Source: JBGQOJ01 sp052119585
GTDB taxonomy: Bacteria > Pseudomonadota > Alphaproteobacteria > Rhodobacterales > Rhodobacteraceae
NCBI RefSeq assembly: GCF_052119585.1
Contig: NZ_JBGQOJ010000022.1
Location: 1-54,405, forward strand
Direction: 5' to 3'
DNA length: 54,405 bases
Below the pieces are notes generated by a model. The model was not told where the DNA came from. It made no database searches and saw nothing but the letters and a program-made list of their open reading frames with translations. How positions within the stretch are numbered: the stretch's first letter is position 1; each line of letters begins with the position of its first letter. Positions 25,165-33,976 of this stretch are shown piece by piece. The position numbers were made by a program, and so were the translations under genes.

Positions 25165-26513
25165 AACAGGTCTCCGGCCAGTGGGGGTGCAGTGTTTGGC
25201 GCGATGATCTCGCGGCGCACAACCACCTGACTGTAGATGAACAGCACCGCGCCCAGAACCACCGCAATGCCGGCCCCAAAGCGCATCATGTAGAACAGGC
25301 CAAGCTGGTCCTGCACATCCATGTAATAATCCCCCACGATCCGCTGCATATGCGTCTGGATCGTACCGGCGAAGGTCAGAACAAAGGTCATGAACGCCAT
25401 GCCCCCGGTCATCAGCCAGAACGACACCATATTCAGCACTTGGTTATAAGGCGCACGCCCGCGCAGCAGCGGCATGGCATAGGTGATGATCGCAAGGTTC
25501 ATGGCAACATAGGCGCCATAGAACGACAGGTGCCCGTGTGCAGCCGTGATCTGCGTGCCGTGGGTGTAAAAGTTCACCCCGTGGAACGTGTGCAAAAAGC
25601 CCCAGACTCCCGCCCCGAAAAACGCCACCGTGGCAGACCCCAATGCCCACAAAAGCGCGGCCTTGTTGGGATGGTTGCGCCGCCCTTTCCACACCATGAT
25701 AAAGGCGAAGGACATCATCGCGAAGAACGGCACCACCTCGAACGCCGAAAAGATCGACCCCGTCCACTGCCAGTATTCCGGCAACCCGATCCAGTAGAAA
25801 TGGTGTCCGGTGCCAAGGATACCGGAGAACAGCGCAGTGGCGACGATGACGTATAGCCATTTCTCCACCACTTCGCGGTCAACGCCTGTCAGCTTGAGCA
25901 TCAGGAAGGCAAGGATAGACGCCATCACCAGCTCCCATGTGCCCTCGACCCACAGGTGGACGACGAACCACCAATACATCTTGTCGAGGCTGAGGTTGTC
26001 AGGGTTGATGAAGGCGAAGATCCACAGCAATGACAACAGCCACAGCCCGGTCAGCAACACCCCGGTGATCGCGGTCTTGCGCCCGGCAAGCACCGTCATC
26101 GAGATGTTCACCAGAAAGATCACCGCCGCGACAAGAATGCCGAATTTCACCCAGAGCGGTTGCTCGAGAAATTCGCGCCCGCCGTGGATACCGACAAGAT
26201 AGCCCGCGACAGCCCCCAGCGTGCCGACGACAAGGATGATCAGCTGCAGATAGGCCAGTTTCACCGACCAGATCTCGCGTTCCGATTCCTCGGGCACGAG
26301 GAAATAGGCCGCGCCAAAGAAGCCCAGCAACAGCCAGACGATCAGCGCGTTGGTGTGGATCATACGGATGATGTTGAACGGCACCAGTTCAGACAGGGTG
26401 TTGGGAGAGATATAGATCCAGCCCGCCAACAATCCGCCCGCCACCTGAATGCCAAACAGCCCCATCGCCACTAAAAAGTAGGCGTATGCGACCTTTTGCG
26501 ATTGATATTTCAT
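25161..26513 (-). CDS. norB: Nitric oxide reductase large subunit NorB
   Basis: The 450-residue catalytic subunit of cytochrome c-dependent NO reductase, reducing 2 NO to N2O in the inner membrane. About 12 membrane helices are readable. Metal-binding histidines appear in HLWVEGTWELV (His and the conserved Glu), GTGHHFYWIGLP (FeB) and ITAAHGHLSFYGAY (haem b and b3 ligands). The start MKYQSQKVAYAYFLVAMGLF at 26511-26513 is preceded by AGGAGAG; a longer frame reaching 26675 overlaps norC and is not used. It follows norC after 11 bases. Confidence 0.96.
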   Translation of the reverse strand: MKYQSQKVAYAYFLVAMGLFGIQVAGGLLAGWIYISPNTLSELVPFNIIRMIHTNALIVWLLLGFFGAAYFLVPEESEREIWSVKLAYLQLIILVVGTLGAVAGYLVGIHGGREFLEQPLWVKFGILVAAVIFLVNISMTVLAGRKTAITGVLLTGLWLLSLLWIFAFINPDNLSLDKMYWWFVVHLWVEGTWELVMASILAFLMLKLTGVDREVVEKWLYVIVATALFSGILGTGHHFYWIGLPEYWQWTGSIFSAFEVVPFFAMMSFAFIMVWKGRRNHPNKAALLWALGSATVAFFGAGVWGFLHTFHGVNFYTHGTQITAAHGHLSFYGAYVAMNLAIITYAMPLLRGRAPYNQVLNMVSFWLMTGGMAFMTFVLTFAGTIQTHMQRIVGDYYMDVQDQLGLFYMMRFGAGIAVVLGAVLFIYSQVVVRREIIAPNTAPPLAGDLL

Positions 26514-26524
26514 GATTTTCTCTC

Positions 26525-26977
26525 CTATCCCGCGTCCGTCGGCGGCCAGCCCTGGGTGTCGGTTTGATCGGCCCAACGCAGGAACTCGGCCAGACCGCGC
26601 ATTTCTTCGGGTGTGATCTTGAAAAAGGGCATCTGGCGACGACCTTCGATGCCACTGGGTTGGGCGGCCATCCACCCATCCAGTATCTCGTAGGCGCCCT
26701 CGGGGTCGTCCTGCACGCCCCAGCGTGTCATCACATTGCCAAGCTCAGGGGCGAAATAGGCACCCTCGCCATGCAGGGTGTGGCAGTTGATACAGCTATG
26801 GCGTTCCCAGACATGCTTGCCCAAAACCACTTCGGGCGAAAGCGGCATACCTGCGGTAGAGACGTTCACCACATAGCGATGCGAATGAACGGTCATGGCC
26901 ACGAACACGACGATGAAGAACAGCGATCCACCGTAGAATATGTTTCTGGCACGTGATTTCGTAAGGATCTCTGACAT
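26525..26977 (-). CDS. norC: Nitric oxide reductase cytochrome c subunit NorC
   Basis: A 150-residue membrane-anchored c-type cytochrome that passes electrons to NorB. One transmembrane helix (about residues 13-31, NIFYGGSLFFIVVFVAMTV) leads to the periplasmic haem domain with CINCH (Cys62, Cys65, His66) and a probable axial Met116 in RRQMPFFKI. LHGEGAYFAPELGNV is family-typical. It is the first gene of norCBQD; a TTG-N8-CAA box lies 62 bases upstream. Confidence 0.96.
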   Translation of the reverse strand: MSEILTKSRARNIFYGGSLFFIVVFVAMTVHSHRYVVNVSTAGMPLSPEVVLGKHVWERHSCINCHTLHGEGAYFAPELGNVMTRWGVQDDPEGAYEILDGWMAAQPSGIEGRRQMPFFKITPEEMRGLAEFLRWADQTDTQGWPPTDAG

Positions 26978-27039
26978 TTGGTCGGTCCTGGCGATTGTTG
27001 CGGATCAGGCCGGTCTACGCGGCACGCAGCGAGGCGACG

Positions 27040-27053
27040 TTGTTCCAGCACAA
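27040..27053. promoter_or_regulatory. NnrR/Dnr-type box between norC and the DUF1858 gene
   Basis: TTGTTCCAGCACAA fits the TTG-N8-CAA pattern recognised by Crp/Fnr-family NO regulators. It is exactly 62 bases from the norC start on one side and 62 bases from the 27116 start on the other, so one box could serve both divergent units. Confidence 0.7.
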
Positions 27054-27115
27054 CGACGCGACGCGTTGGCCGGCGCAAAGTCACAAAACGGCACATCAGC
27101 CAGAGCGGAGGCACC

Positions 27116-27334
27116 ATGCCCGGCACAAGAATGGACGATCCCGATTTAACGCTATGCCTTCTGTTCGACTATTGGCCGGATACCGCAGCGGTATTCCTAT
27201 CCCACCGCATGTTCTGTTTTGGCTGCCCGATCGCTCCGTTTCACACGGTGATCGATGCCTGCATCGAGTACCGCCTGGATGAGGCGGCCTTTCGTGCTGA
27301 ATTGCGGGCTGCGGTGATCGCGACGCTGGCATAG
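27116..27334 (+). CDS. DUF1858 small redox-disulfide protein
   Basis: A 72-residue protein starting MPGTRMDDPDLTL with GGAGG close upstream. It resembles the DUF1858 family: LLFDYWPDTAAVFLSHRMFC, then FGCPIAPFHTVIDAC, with the conserved pair Cys-Phe-Gly-Cys. Members occur next to hybrid-cluster-protein and NO-metabolism genes; their function is not established. The shared box with norC suggests induction by NO. A longer upstream frame overlaps the box and is not used. Confidence 0.78.
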   Translation: MPGTRMDDPDLTLCLLFDYWPDTAAVFLSHRMFCFGCPIAPFHTVIDACIEYRLDEAAFRAELRAAVIATLA

Positions 27335-27459
27335 AGCCACTTCACCACTTCACCACGGTCAGATACCCGACAGCGACACCGCCGCAGATCAAGCCGGCAG
27401 AATTGCGGCATTTTACATGGCTGGCCTGCGTCAGGCATGTGCATTGGACGGCCCAGAGG

Positions 27460-27473
27460 TTGAGCCAGCACAA
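27460..27473 (+). promoter_or_regulatory. NnrR/Dnr-type box upstream of nnrS
   Basis: TTGAGCCAGCACAA has the TTG-N8-CAA layout and shares CCAGCACAA with the norC box. It lies 78 bases before the preferred nnrS start. Confidence 0.65.
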
Positions 27474-27551
27474 AGACGCTGCGCTGTTGGAGAGCGCAAG
27501 TTCACCATCAGAAATATGACCCAGATCAAACACCGCACAAAGGCACCCTAT

Positions 27552-28739
27552 ATGCAAAAACCCGTCCGCCCGCTCTACACCGGCCCCGCGCTGTTCAGCT
27601 ATGGCTTCCGCCCGTTCTTTCTGGCGGCAGGCTTGTTTGCGGTGCTGATCGTGCCCCTTTGGATGGTGGTCTGGTCGGGCAAGGTGAACTTGAACGGCCC
27701 ATTCTCGCCAATGGACTGGCATATCCACGAAATGCTGTTCGGTTATACTTCGGCGGTGATCGCGGGGTTCTTGTTTACGGCAATTCCAAACTGGACCGGA
27801 CGGATGCCGACGCGGGGCTGGCCGCTGATCGTGTTGGCTGCCCTTTGGCTGGTCGGGCGCCTTGCCGTTGTCGGGGTATTGGGGGCCGGACCGATCCTTG
27901 TGATGACGTTGGACTGCGGTTTCATGGTGGCGATCGGCGCGATGGTGGTGGCCGAAATCGTGGCGGGGCGGAACTGGGGCAATCTGAAGGTGGTTGCTCC
28001 GGTGCTTGTGTATCTTGTCGCCAATATCACCTTTCACCTTGAAGCAATGACGCAGGGCAGTGCTGACATCGGGCGCAGGCTGGGCTTTGCGATGGTGGTG
28101 ATGCTCATCTTGCTGATCGGGGGCCGGATCATCCCCAGCTTTACCGGTAACTGGCTGGTCAAGCGGGCCCCTGAACCGGGGTCGCTGCCCGTGCCGTTCG
28201 GACGGTTCGATGCGGCGACCCTTGCGCTGTCGTTGCTGGCCTTGTTGATCTGGGTGGTCTGGCCTATGTCCGCTTTGGCCGGGGTTGGCCTGATGCTGGC
28301 CGGGGCGGTGCAAGGTGTGCGGCTGACGCGATGGCGCGGCTGGCGGGTCTGGCGCTCGCCGCTGGTGCTGATGCTGCATCTGGCGTTTTGTTTCATTCCG
28401 GCCGGGCTTGTCGCACTGGGGCTGGCATCCATTGGCCATTTGCCGATGGCAATCGGACTACACCTGCTGGGCATCGGTGGATTTGGCGGAATGACGTTGG
28501 CCGTGATGATGCGGGCATCGCTGGGCCACACGGGGCGCGCATTGCAGGCGGGGCCCGCTCTGACGCTGGCCTTTGCATGCGTGTCCGGGGCTGCGGTGGT
28601 GCGGGTGGCCGCCCCGACTGACCTGGGGCTTTGGACCGCGGCGGCGCTTTGGTCGTTTGGCTTTGGTATCTTTGTGTGGCGTTTCGCGCCGATTCTCAGC
28701 GTGTCCAATCCGGCGCGGCGCGTGCCCGGTGGCCGTTGA
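27552..28739 (+). CDS. nnrS: NnrS haem-copper membrane protein
   Basis: A 395-residue polytopic membrane protein, about 12 helices, of the NnrS family, which helps bacteria tolerate nitrosative stress. Typical motifs are GPALFSYGFRPFFLAAGLFA, MDWHIHEMLFGY with putative haem-ligand histidines, ARKNIGNLK-like AGRNWGNLKV, GGRIIPSFTGNWL and the conserved HLLGIGGFGGMTLAVMMRAS region. The start at 27552 is preferred because AAAGG lies 8 bases upstream and relatives begin close to RPLYTGPAL; ATG 27516 is an alternative. It converges on the regulator gene with 17 bases between stops. Confidence 0.9.
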   Translation: MQKPVRPLYTGPALFSYGFRPFFLAAGLFAVLIVPLWMVVWSGKVNLNGPFSPMDWHIHEMLFGYTSAVIAGFLFTAIPNWTGRMPTRGWPLIVLAALWLVGRLAVVGVLGAGPILVMTLDCGFMVAIGAMVVAEIVAGRNWGNLKVVAPVLVYLVANITFHLEAMTQGSADIGRRLGFAMVVMLILLIGGRIIPSFTGNWLVKRAPEPGSLPVPFGRFDAATLALSLLALLIWVVWPMSALAGVGLMLAGAVQGVRLTRWRGWRVWRSPLVLMLHLAFCFIPAGLVALGLASIGHLPMAIGLHLLGIGGFGGMTLAVMMRASLGHTGRALQAGPALTLAFACVSGAAVVRVAAPTDLGLWTAAALWSFGFGIFVWRFAPILSVSNPARRVPGGR

Positions 28740-28756
28740 GGCCACCCCGTGCAACG

Positions 28757-29452
28757 TCAGACGTTTGCCCCACTCAGCATGACCAGTCGATGCGGTGCCG
28801 TCACTGTGATCTTGCGGCGTTCTGACATCACGATCCCGTCACGCTCCCACGCGCTCAACAGGCGGCTGACGGTGTGCAGGGTGGTTCCGGTCATGTCAGA
28901 GATGTTCTGCCGGGTGATCGGCAAGCCTATTTCGACGCCGCCCTCCACCTTGCGACCGGTCTGGCTGATAAGCCGCAGGATCGCGCACGCGACGCGTTGT
29001 TCCACTTGTTGCGTGGCCATTTCAACGATGCGGTTGTTCATCTCGCCCACCCGTTCGCCGACCGTCTTATAGGTTTCGGTGGCAAAGCCGTCATAACGGG
29101 CGGTGAACTCGGCCCACATCCGGTTGGGCCAGCACAACGCCACGCAATCATCCGCCGTCATCGCCGTCGCAGGATAGGTGGTGCGCCCAAGTGCGGCCCC
29201 GATGCCGAACAACTGCCCTGGCGCGATGTGAAGCGCGATGATCTGATCGCCCCCCGGCGTGGTTCGGATCACGCGAATATGCCCATCCAGCAGCAAAAAG
29301 AAACGCTCGACCGGCATGCCTTCGCTGAACACCGCGACACCCGGATCAAAGCGCAACGCATGTGACGCGTCCAGGATTTCGCGGATCTGGGGGCGGCTCA
29401 GTTTGCAAAACGGCGGCAGGTCGGTCAGCAAACTTTCATCAAGTTTCTTCAA
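28757..29452 (-). CDS. nnrR: Crp/Fnr-family regulator of NO response (NnrR/Dnr type)
   Basis: A 231-residue Crp/Fnr regulator with an N-terminal cyclic-nucleotide-like domain (FSEGMPVERFFLLLDGHIRV, HIAPGQLFGIGAALG) and a C-terminal winged helix (LPITRQNISDMTGTTLHTVS followed by RLLSAWE). It lacks the N-terminal cysteine cluster of Fnr, so it is more like NnrR/Dnr, which sense NO. No ATG fits; a TTG at 29450-29452 with GGAGG six bases upstream begins KKLDESLLTDLPPFCKL. A box 15 bases upstream of this start may bring autoregulation or serve the divergent pseudoazurin gene. Exact subgroup is inferred from context. Confidence 0.88.
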   Translation of the reverse strand: MKKLDESLLTDLPPFCKLSRPQIREILDASHALRFDPGVAVFSEGMPVERFFLLLDGHIRVIRTTPGGDQIIALHIAPGQLFGIGAALGRTTYPATAMTADDCVALCWPNRMWAEFTARYDGFATETYKTVGERVGEMNNRIVEMATQQVEQRVACAILRLISQTGRKVEGGVEIGLPITRQNISDMTGTTLHTVSRLLSAWERDGIVMSERRKITVTAPHRLVMLSGANV

Positions 29453-29467
29453 ACGAAGCCTCCGATG

Positions 29468-29481
29468 TTGTGGAAGCACAA
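29468..29481. promoter_or_regulatory. NnrR/Dnr-type box between regulator and pseudoazurin
   Basis: TTGTGGAAGCACAA matches TTG-N8-CAA with near-perfect TTGTG/CACAA half-sites. It is 70 bases upstream of the pseudoazurin start, a typical activation distance, and only 15 bases from the regulator start. Confidence 0.7.
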
Positions 29482-29551
29482 CGAGTCGGGCGCATCCATA
29501 GCCTAGAACCGGGGCAAGACCAACCTTTACTGTTCTCTGAAAGGACGCTCC

Positions 29552-29986
29552 ATGTTCCCGAAATTGATCGCCGCAAGCTTTGCCGCCCTCTTGCTGGCCC
29601 CTGCGGCCCATGCCGAAAACTTCGACGTAACGATGCTGAACAAAGGTGCCGAAGGCGCGATGGTGTTCGAGCCGGCTTTTGTGAAAGCCGCCGTCGGCGA
29701 CACTGTCACCTTCATCTCCACCGACAAGGGCCACAACGTCGAAAACATCGACGACATGCTGCCCGCGGACGTCGAGGAGTTCAAAAGCAAGATGGGCCAG
29801 GATTATGTCGTGACGCTGACGGCCGAGGGCCTTTACGGCGTGAAATGCACCCCGCACTACACGATGGGCATGGTGGGGCTGATCCAGGCCGGTGCGCCGG
29901 TCAATCTGGATGCCGTCGCGGGCGTGACCCTGAAGGGCAAAGCAAAAACCCGGTTCGAGCCGCTGATCGCGCAGATCGCCAAGTAA
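29552..29986 (+). CDS. paz: Pseudoazurin, blue copper electron carrier
   Basis: A 144-residue periplasmic cupredoxin that delivers electrons to nitrite reductase. Residues 1-21 are a signal peptide ending AAHA. The type 1 copper ligands are His61 (KGHNVE), Cys99, His102 and Met107 in YGVKCTPHYTMGMVG, at the spacing of known pseudoazurins. A GAAAGGAC site precedes the ATG. A terminator hairpin follows, and a regulator box sits upstream. Confidence 0.95.
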   Translation: MFPKLIAASFAALLLAPAAHAENFDVTMLNKGAEGAMVFEPAFVKAAVGDTVTFISTDKGHNVENIDDMLPADVEEFKSKMGQDYVVTLTAEGLYGVKCTPHYTMGMVGLIQAGAPVNLDAVAGVTLKGKAKTRFEPLIAQIAK

Positions 29987-30007
29987 TCGCTGCGTCGCGC
30001 AAGTAAG

Positions 30008-30038
30008 AAGGGCGGTTCCGGAAACAGGACCGCCCTTT
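30008..30038. terminator. Terminator between convergent paz and nirV
   Basis: AAGGGCGGTTCC and GGACCGCCCTT form a long stem with one bulged base, followed by T on the plus strand and T-rich sequence on the other strand, so it may act in both directions. Confidence 0.8.
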
Positions 30039-30049
30039 GCCTGGCGTCG

Positions 30050-30859
30050 TCAGGCCGCACCATCGCGCACCAACCGGAACCCCAGATAATCGGGCGGCAC
30101 ACCGGCCGCACAGCCTCCCGAGCGCGCGTCGCGGATGAAGTCGATCACGAAGGCCCGGTGCTTGCCCTGCACCGCCCGCACGCCGCAATAGTTTGAACGC
30201 GTGCCAATGGTATTGCCCGTCGCGGTCACTGTGCCGTTCTGAAAGCAGGTCTCGGTCCATTCCCAGACATTGCCCGCGATGTCTGCAACCCCCAGCTTGT
30301 TCACTCCGAAATGCCCCCGGGCATGCGGCATCAGATCCGCTTCGCCCCGCAGCGCCACCTCGCGCCGGTAGCTTGCGATCCAGCGACGCGAGGGATCATC
30401 GCCATTGGCCTCTTCAGCGAACGTATCGTCGCTACCGCGCTCTGCCGCTGCGCGCAGCCATTCCGCATCTGTCGGAAGCCGCCAATGCTGTCCGGTCCTG
30501 TCCGAGAACCAAGCGGCATAGGCGGTGGCATCGGCGTGATTGACGTTGGTCTGGGGAAATGTTGATTGTCCGGCAGATGGGACGATCGGGCAGGCCCCGG
30601 CGGTCGCGCAGCGGGCATAGTCTGCCTCGCTGACCTGATACTTCATGATCTCCAGCACCGCCGCCGTTCGCTGCTGCACCGGAGCATCCACCACCCTCGT
30701 GCCTTTGCGGAACTCTCCTGCAGGGCGATACTCCTGCGGGCCGGCCGCGATCCGCACGGTTTCGGGCAGCGCCACCGGTGTGGGGAGGGCAAGCCACAGA
30801 ACGGCCCCCGCCACCAGTGCCACAAGCGCCACAAACACTGGAACGGACTGGCGATACAT
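30050..30859 (-). CDS. nirV: NirV, formylglycine-generating-enzyme-like protein
   Basis: A 269-residue protein with an N-terminal membrane anchor or signal (VFVALVALVAGAVLWLALP) and a sulfatase-modifying-factor fold: VNHADATAYAAWFSDRTGQH, WRLPTDAEWLRAAAERGSDD, GVADIAGNVWEWTETCF and a terminal DYLGFRLVRDG. Proteins of this type (NirV) accompany nirK in Rhodobacter and others; their role is unsettled, probably accessory to copper nitrite reductase. It follows nirK by 69 bases, with a weak hairpin in between, and has GAGGGGAAA before its ATG. Confidence 0.92.
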   Translation of the reverse strand: MYRQSVPVFVALVALVAGAVLWLALPTPVALPETVRIAAGPQEYRPAGEFRKGTRVVDAPVQQRTAAVLEIMKYQVSEADYARCATAGACPIVPSAGQSTFPQTNVNHADATAYAAWFSDRTGQHWRLPTDAEWLRAAAERGSDDTFAEEANGDDPSRRWIASYRREVALRGEADLMPHARGHFGVNKLGVADIAGNVWEWTETCFQNGTVTATGNTIGTRSNYCGVRAVQGKHRAFVIDFIRDARSGGCAAGVPPDYLGFRLVRDGAA

Positions 30860-30882
30860 GATTTCCCCTCACGTCAAGAAAG

Positions 30883-30906
30883 GGCGACCCCGAACACGGG
30901 GCCGCC
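30883..30906 (-). terminator. Weak hairpin between nirK and nirV
   Basis: GGCGACCCCG and CGGGGCCGCC pair with one mismatch around a four-base loop; on the minus strand CTTTCTTG follows. It could attenuate transcription so that less nirV than nirK is made. Confidence 0.5.
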
Positions 30907-30928
30907 TGTCAGACACTGCCAGCCGGGT

Positions 30929-32077
30929 TTACGGCAGGGCGGTGCGCCCTTCGTGCACCACATCATATTCGACCGGGGCCACCACCTGTTCCATCAGGTC
31001 GTTGTTCCAGTCGCCCCCGACGATCACATGCGCCGTTGCCCCCAGATTGACCGCCTCGATCAGGTTGTGGTTGACGTAGGCGTAGACCCCTGGCTGCCGA
31101 AAGGTATACAGCGCCGCCCCGGCGGACCCGCCCCGAATGAACCACGTTTCCAGATCACGTTCGGGCAGGTTGTTGAACTTGCCGGTTTCCCAGACCAGAT
31201 CGCCATGCCCGCCGATCAGATGCGGGCGGGTGTCGCGGTTGGCCTGGCTGTGCACGAAAAGCACGGTTTCGCCCTGTTCCGCCTCCAGCGCGCGATCGCC
31301 GGTCAGTGCGCCCACGCGACCGTTGAACACCACATGTGACGGGATCAGGCCGTTCATCACCGCCAGCATGTCGGAATAACCTTCGCCGGCATCGGCAAAG
31401 CGCATATAGGCACCATCCGGCCCGCGAGGAATGTAGAAATCATTCTCGCCGATGTAATAAATGCGGTCATAGGAAACCGGCGCGCCAAGGTGATCCTTCA
31501 GTCCGTCGCGCGGCAGCACCATGATGCAGCCTGACATGCCCGAGACCACATGCCAGGGGATCATCGGCCCCCCCGGCGCGCAGTGATAGACAAACACCCC
31601 CGGCCGAGTCGCCTTGAACCGCAGCACGGCCTTCTCGCCGGGGTTGACCAGAGTCAGCGATCCGCCGCCAAGCGCGCCGGTGGCGGCGTGAAAGTCGATG
31701 TTGTGCTGCATCATGTTTTCCGGCGGGTTGAACAGGGTCAGTTCGACATAATCGCCCTCGTGCACCACCATCATCGGGCCGGGAACCGAGCCGTTGAAGG
31801 TCATTGCCTGCATCCAGGCATCCTCGTCGACCTGGATTTCCTTTTCCATGATCTTCATTTCGAACTCGACGATCTCCGGGCCAGTCGTTGCCACTTGCTC
31901 GTGCGGATGCACGAATGGCGGAGCCACCAGCTTCACCTTGCGGCGCGTCAGCGTCGAAAGGTCGACCGGCGCCGCATTTGAGGTGTCCATCACCTCTTCA
32001 GCAAGAGCGGTCTTGATGACATAGGGCGAGGCAGCAACCAGTGCGGCCCCCATGATTGCAGCGCGTCTCGTGAACAT
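30929..32077 (-). CDS. nirK: Copper-containing nitrite reductase NirK
   Basis: The 382-residue periplasmic enzyme that reduces nitrite to NO. A Tat-like leader MFTRRAAIMGAALVAASPYV precedes two cupredoxin domains. Type 1 copper ligands are His125, Cys166, His176 and Met181 (YHCAPGGPMIPWHVVSGM); type 2 copper ligands include His130 and His165, with Asp128 as the catalytic acid and PSHVVFNG supplying the second active-site His. The GGPM insertion between Cys and His is the longer variant of this loop. The ATG at 32075-32077 has AAGGAGAAA upstream; longer frames are not used. A regulator box lies 62 bases upstream. Confidence 0.96.
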   Translation of the reverse strand: MFTRRAAIMGAALVAASPYVIKTALAEEVMDTSNAAPVDLSTLTRRKVKLVAPPFVHPHEQVATTGPEIVEFEMKIMEKEIQVDEDAWMQAMTFNGSVPGPMMVVHEGDYVELTLFNPPENMMQHNIDFHAATGALGGGSLTLVNPGEKAVLRFKATRPGVFVYHCAPGGPMIPWHVVSGMSGCIMVLPRDGLKDHLGAPVSYDRIYYIGENDFYIPRGPDGAYMRFADAGEGYSDMLAVMNGLIPSHVVFNGRVGALTGDRALEAEQGETVLFVHSQANRDTRPHLIGGHGDLVWETGKFNNLPERDLETWFIRGGSAGAALYTFRQPGVYAYVNHNLIEAVNLGATAHVIVGGDWNNDLMEQVVAPVEYDVVHEGRTALP

Positions 32078-32139
32078 CGGTTTCTCCTTCTGGGATCGGT
32101 CACTTTCCCAAGGTCTAGACCGCTGAACGCGGATGTTCC

Positions 32140-32153
32140 TTGTGATACCACAA
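32140..32153 (-). promoter_or_regulatory. NnrR/Dnr-type box upstream of nirK
   Basis: TTGTGATACCACAA has perfect TTGTG/CACAA half-sites and the TTG-N8-CAA spacing. It is 62 bases from the nirK start, the same distance as for norC. Confidence 0.78.
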
Positions 32154-32429
32154 CGTTGCGGGCAGTTGGTGGCCCAGTTCGGCACGGCGGTTGGCCGATA
32201 CTCGGCAATCTCGGCGCCAAGATCGCCGGACAGAAATTCTCGCCCGAGCCAAGCCACAGGCTCGGATATTGTGCCGGTCGACGGCTGGCCCTTTTGCGTA
32301 GTGGTTCTGGTTTTTTCCGGCCCGAAAATCTGGCCGGGGACGACTTCGGTTATCTGGCAGGGGCCTGTAATGATGCTTTCATTGTGGGCAATTCTCCGAG
32401 AGTTTTGCCCTCCGGTAAACCCGGGGCGG

Positions 32430-33252
32430 TTCACATCGACGTCTCGGTCTTCCACTCGGGCACGCTGTATACTGACCGCGACGCAATCGCCGCGCTTGGC
32501 ACTGGGGCGGTGCATATGGTCTGGCCGGTCAGCGTCAACCTGGAATCCATCGCGCCGGAATACGGCGTCGTGAACCTGCCGTTCTCGCTGACGGATCAGT
32601 TCATGCAATCCGAAGGGGCCGTGGCCGAACTGTCGGACATGATGTCCAAGATCATCGAGGGGCGCGGCATCCGTGTCATGGGCCTGATGCGCACCGCCGA
32701 CCTGATTTTCCTGTTCAAGGAAAAGGCAGTCACGCAGCCGTCGGATCTGTCCGGCGAGCGGGTGCGGATGACGGGTGGGCGTGTCCTGCAATCCATGTTG
32801 CGTGAATTCGGCGCCAGCCCGATTTCGATGCCTGCGACGGAAATGGCAGCGGCGTTGATGCAGGGCGCGATCGACGGGATCTTTACCTCGGCCGGGGGCT
32901 GGGAAATGGTCGGCACCAATGCGGCCCAGACGGCCAGCTATATCCCCGGCCTCAGCCTGCTGTCCTATACCATCGTTGCGGATGACAAATGGATCAGCAG
33001 CCTGCCCGAAGACCTGCGCAAGGTCGTCGTCGACACCACCAACGAGCTGGTCGCGATGCGTGGCAGGAAGGCATCGAAAAGGACAAGGCGACGATGCAGC
33101 TGCAGCTGGATCAGGGCGGCAATCTGGTGACGGCGGATGACGCCGCAATCGCCGAATTCCGCGCGCTGGCGGAAACGGCATCGGCTGAATTCACCGACAA
33201 ATTCCCCGAAGTCTGGGAGCAGTTCCGCACCTTGAAGGCCAAATACGAATAA
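32430..33252 (+). pseudogene. TRAP transporter binding-protein (DctP-type) remnant, frameshifted
   Basis: Plus-strand codons from about 32430 give VHIDVSVFHSGTLYTDRDAI, MVWPVSVNLESIAPEYGVVN and RVRMTGGRVLQSMLREFGAS, clearly a DctP-type solute-binding protein. The signal peptide and first part are missing, replaced by the nirK promoter region. Near 33058 the frame breaks: after ELVAM the protein continues in another frame as AWQEGIEKDKATMQLQLDQG to KAKYE at 33252. One missing base explains this. No dctQ or dctM follows. It is a relic of a TRAP operon destroyed when the denitrification genes were placed here. Confidence 0.82.
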
Positions 33253-33313
33253 TCCAGATCACGCGGGGCGGCCATCGGTTGCCCCGCGTCATTTTCTTTG
33301 CGACGGACATCCC

Positions 33314-33969
33314 ATGAGCCCCAAACAGCCCACAACCGCACTGCACGTCATCGCGCGCGCGCTTGACGCCGGGGCCCGCGCGACGCTGTTGGATGTGGGA
33401 TGCGGCGCGGGCGGGCTGAAGCGGCATATCGAAAAGCTGGGCGTGATCTGGACGGGGGTGGATCCTGCCGTGCCCGGCGCGGGCAGCGACATCCACCGGG
33501 CCGGGGCCGAGGCGCTGCCGTTCGACGCGGGCGCATTCGATTCGGTCCTGTTCCTGAATTCGCTGCATCACGTTCCGCCCCCCTGATGGGCGAAGCCCTG
33601 CGCGTGCTGGCGCCGTCAAAGGGCCCGGTGATCGTGATCGAACCCGATATCAGCGGCGACCTGAGCGAGGCCCTGCGCCGCGTTGACGACGAAACGCAGA
33701 TCAGGACGAATGCGCAAGCCGCGCTGGAGGATATCGTCACCAGCGGACGGGCGACCCGACAGGCCGCCCATAGCTATATGCGCCACGAACGCTATCAGGA
33801 TTTCGACGATTTCACCGCGCGCCTGTCAGCGGCGGACGCATCGCGCGCCGCCAGTATTCGCAGGCACCGCGCCGCGCTGGAGGATGATTTTCACCGGCTT
33901 GCCACGAGCGATGACCGCGGATTTGTCCTGTGCCAGCCGATGAACGTCTGCCTGCTGCGCGGCGCCTAG
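33314..33969 (+). pseudogene. SAM-dependent methyltransferase, frameshifted
   Basis: The first part (33314-33586) reads ATLLDVGCGAGGLKRHIEKL, a class I SAM-binding motif, then VLFLNSLHHVPPP and a stop. The rest continues in another frame as LMGEALRVLAPSKGPVIVIE to NVCLLRGA at 33969. The break lies in a run of six C (33578-33583); one base is missing for a continuous protein. It resembles ubiquinone/menaquinone-type methyltransferases; the substrate is unknown. It could be a true mutation or a sequencing error in the homopolymer. Confidence 0.78.
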
Positions 33970-33976
33970 GGCCTGA

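Noticed and set aside
23647..25230. Plus-strand frame of 527 codons opposite norD and norQ
   Set aside because: No start signal or recognisable domain; the opposite strand is clearly coding.
30929..33181. A 750-codon frame containing NirK with a long N-terminal extension
   Set aside because: NirK begins at 32077 with a ribosome binding site and signal peptide; the extension overlaps the promoter box and the dctP relic.
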